Part shown: one piece after another, positions 12,808-14,027 of the stretch | Position numbering within the stretch: the stretch's first letter is position 1 | Layout of the letters: each line of letters starts with the position of its first letter | Source: an uncultured Altererythrobacter sp. | GTDB lineage: Bacteria > Pseudomonadota > Alphaproteobacteria > Sphingomonadales > Sphingomonadaceae | Assembly: GCA_946886175.1 (NCBI GenBank) | Contig: CAMPIA010000014.1 | Coordinates: forward strand, 1-14,027 | Reading direction: 5' to 3' | Length of the DNA: 14,027 bases | Notes under the pieces: model-generated | What the model saw: only the letters and a program-made list of their open reading frames with translations | Database searches by the model: none | Told to the model about the DNA's origin: nothing | Made by a program: the position numbers and the translations under genes

Positions 12808-14027
12808 TCAGAAACGGAAGCGCCCGGTCACGCCATAGGTCCGCGGCTGGTTCGGGTAGCCCGAAACCGCCCGCCCCTGCGCCACCGCCGGGAACACCGT
12901 GGTGATGTAGCGATCGTCGAGCAGGTTTCGTCCCCACACGCTTAGCTCCAGGCCCATGTCGAAGGCATAGGTGAGAGAGGCGTTGAGGCTGTTCACTTCG
13001 CGGCGGAAGTTCCGTGCGGCATCGCGCGCCGGGCCGAAGTCGCGCTCGCCGGTCGCCGGATCGACCACGATGAAGTTGGTGAGCCCGGCAATCACCTGCA
13101 CCGGCGACTGATAGGAAAAGTCGCCGCGCAGGATGATCCGGTCGCCGTTGGCGTTGATCTCCTTGTCGTATTGCGCGCCGAACACCGCCGACATCTCCGG
13201 AACGCCGGCAACCTCTTCACCCGAAAGGTCGCCCACCGGCGAATCGGTGAAGTTGTCGTACTCGGCGTCGAGATAGGTCATCGCCAGGCTCAGGGTGAGC
13301 GCGTCGCTGGCCCTGAACTGCCCGTCGAATTCGATACCGAAGGTTTCCTGCTTGCCGGCATTCGACAGGATGAAAGACGTTCCGGTGAAAGTGTTCGCCT
13401 GGAAATCTTCGATCGACTGCCGGAAGAAGGTCAGGTTCGCCGACGCGCGATCCCAGCCGCCCTTGATCCCGACCTCATAGACTTCCGAGTTCTCGGCGTC
13501 GGCGAAGCGGGTGCCCGGACGCAGGTTGGTCACCGCATCGCCCGAGGCGACCAGCGCGGCGAAGTCGGCCGGCAACGGACGGCTGTCGCGCGACAGGTTG
13601 AAGCTGGGCGCCTTGTAGCCGGTCGCCCAGGTCGCATAGACGTTGAGCGTCGGCGTCAGTTCGTACGCCACGCGGACGTTGTAGCTCCAGTCGTCGTCGT
13701 CGGTCGCGCAATCCTCCACCGCATTGGGGCAGTTCTGCAGCGGCGGCAGGAACTGGAACGGGGTGAGCGCCAGCAGCGGATTGACAGCCGCGTTGGTGTC
13801 GTTCGCGTCGGCGAAGGCTTGCACCCCGGCCGCAACCTGTCCGAAGCCGGCGGGGTTCGCCCCTGCGAAGGCGCCGATTTCGGCCTGCGTCGCCGGGCGT
13901 CCGAGCCCGAGCAGCCCGCCGACCTGCGTGGCGAGGCCCTGGGCGAAGATCGCCCGGTTGCCCGAGGCCACCAGATCGATGTTCGAGAACACGTCGGTGC
14001 TGACCGAATCGGTCACGATCTGCTTCT
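12808..14027 (-). CDS. TonB-dependent receptor, C-terminal barrel part
   Basis: About 406 C-terminal residues are visible; the gene continues past the right edge (codons before the GTG at 14016 read K-Q-I in frame, so that GTG is internal). Alternating strand segments such as NVYATWATGYKAPSFNLSRD, SEVYEVGIKGGW, ASANLTFFRQSIEDFQ and GIEFDGQFRASDALTLSLAMTYLDAEYDNF are typical of TonB-dependent receptor beta-barrels. The protein ends LSVWGRNLLDDRYITTVFPAVAQGRAVSGYPNQPRTYGVTGRFRF, the standard family C-terminus with a terminal Phe for outer-membrane assembly. A Gly/Ala-rich loop with NCPNAVEDCATDDDD, carrying two cysteines, is probably extracellular. It imports a siderophore, vitamin, glycan or other ligand powered by TonB-ExbBD; the substrate cannot be told from this part. 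Confidence 0.93.
   Translation of the reverse strand, partial: KQIVTDSVSTDVFSNIDLVASGNRAIFAQGLATQVGGLLGLGRPATQAEIGAFAGANPAGFGQVAAGVQAFADANDTNAAVNPLLALTPFQFLPPLQNCPNAVEDCATDDDDWSYNVRVAYELTPTLNVYATWATGYKAPSFNLSRDSRPLPADFAALVASGDAVTNLRPGTRFADAENSEVYEVGIKGGWDRASANLTFFRQSIEDFQANTFTGTSFILSNAGKQETFGIEFDGQFRASDALTLSLAMTYLDAEYDNFTDSPVGDLSGEEVAGVPEMSAVFGAQYDKEINANGDRIILRGDFSYQSPVQVIAGLTNFIVVDPATGERDFGPARDAARNFRREVNSLNASLTYAFDMGLELSVWGRNLLDDRYITTVFPAVAQGRAVSGYPNQPRTYGVTGRFRF

Noticed and set aside
10073..12838. 921-codon open frame on the plus strand overlapping ybbP in another frame
   Set aside because: Almost entirely Arg/Ala/Gly/Pro with no recognisable domain, and it runs through the repeat and the receptor terminator. 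The 835-residue permease frame is plainly the coding one.

Overview
The window is high-GC, gene-dense DNA from an alphaproteobacterium, most likely Sphingomonadales (an Erythrobacter, Novosphingobium or Sphingopyxis relative). Signs are a circularly permuted two-piece tmRNA gene with the tag ANDNEALALAA, a TonB-dependent receptor of the type abundant in that order, and the conserved lemA-TPM-TPM cluster. No phage, insertion sequence, CRISPR array or defence system is recognisable. This is ordinary chromosome, and the unusual content is non-coding.

Layout, left to right. (1) The end of astA (arginine N-succinyltransferase) and complete astB (succinylarginine dihydrolase), two enzymes of the AST arginine catabolic pathway, separated by a palindromic repeat. 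(2) A 79-residue conserved-looking small membrane protein. (3) A gene-free stretch at 2236-2789. It holds a 145-bp element bounded by perfect 17-bp inverted repeats that can fold into a four-way junction, abutting ssrA (two-piece tmRNA, minus strand). (4) mscL (minus), divergent from a tight five-gene operon: LemA lipoprotein, two TPM-domain proteins, a Nudix hydrolase (ADP-ribose pyrophosphatase-like) and a short-chain dehydrogenase, closed by an 11-bp hairpin. (5) On the minus strand, a 39-residue membrane microprotein overlaps a PspC-domain protein by 4 bp, with a highly structured leader upstream. (6) recF (plus). (7) A TesA-like SGNH esterase lipoprotein (minus) divergent from a YbbA-type ABC ATPase and YbbP-type FtsX permease (plus), the same neighbourhood as E. 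coli tesA-ybbA-ybbP. (8) The C-terminal part of a TonB-dependent receptor (minus), with a clear intrinsic terminator, running off the right edge.

The best candidates for undescribed biology are the four-way-junction element beside ssrA (2241-2385), the palindromic family found in the internal gaps of both ast and ybbA-ybbP (where one copy carries the astB ribosome-binding site), and the nested hairpins ahead of the microprotein-pspC pair (7277-7373). The function of all three is inference.
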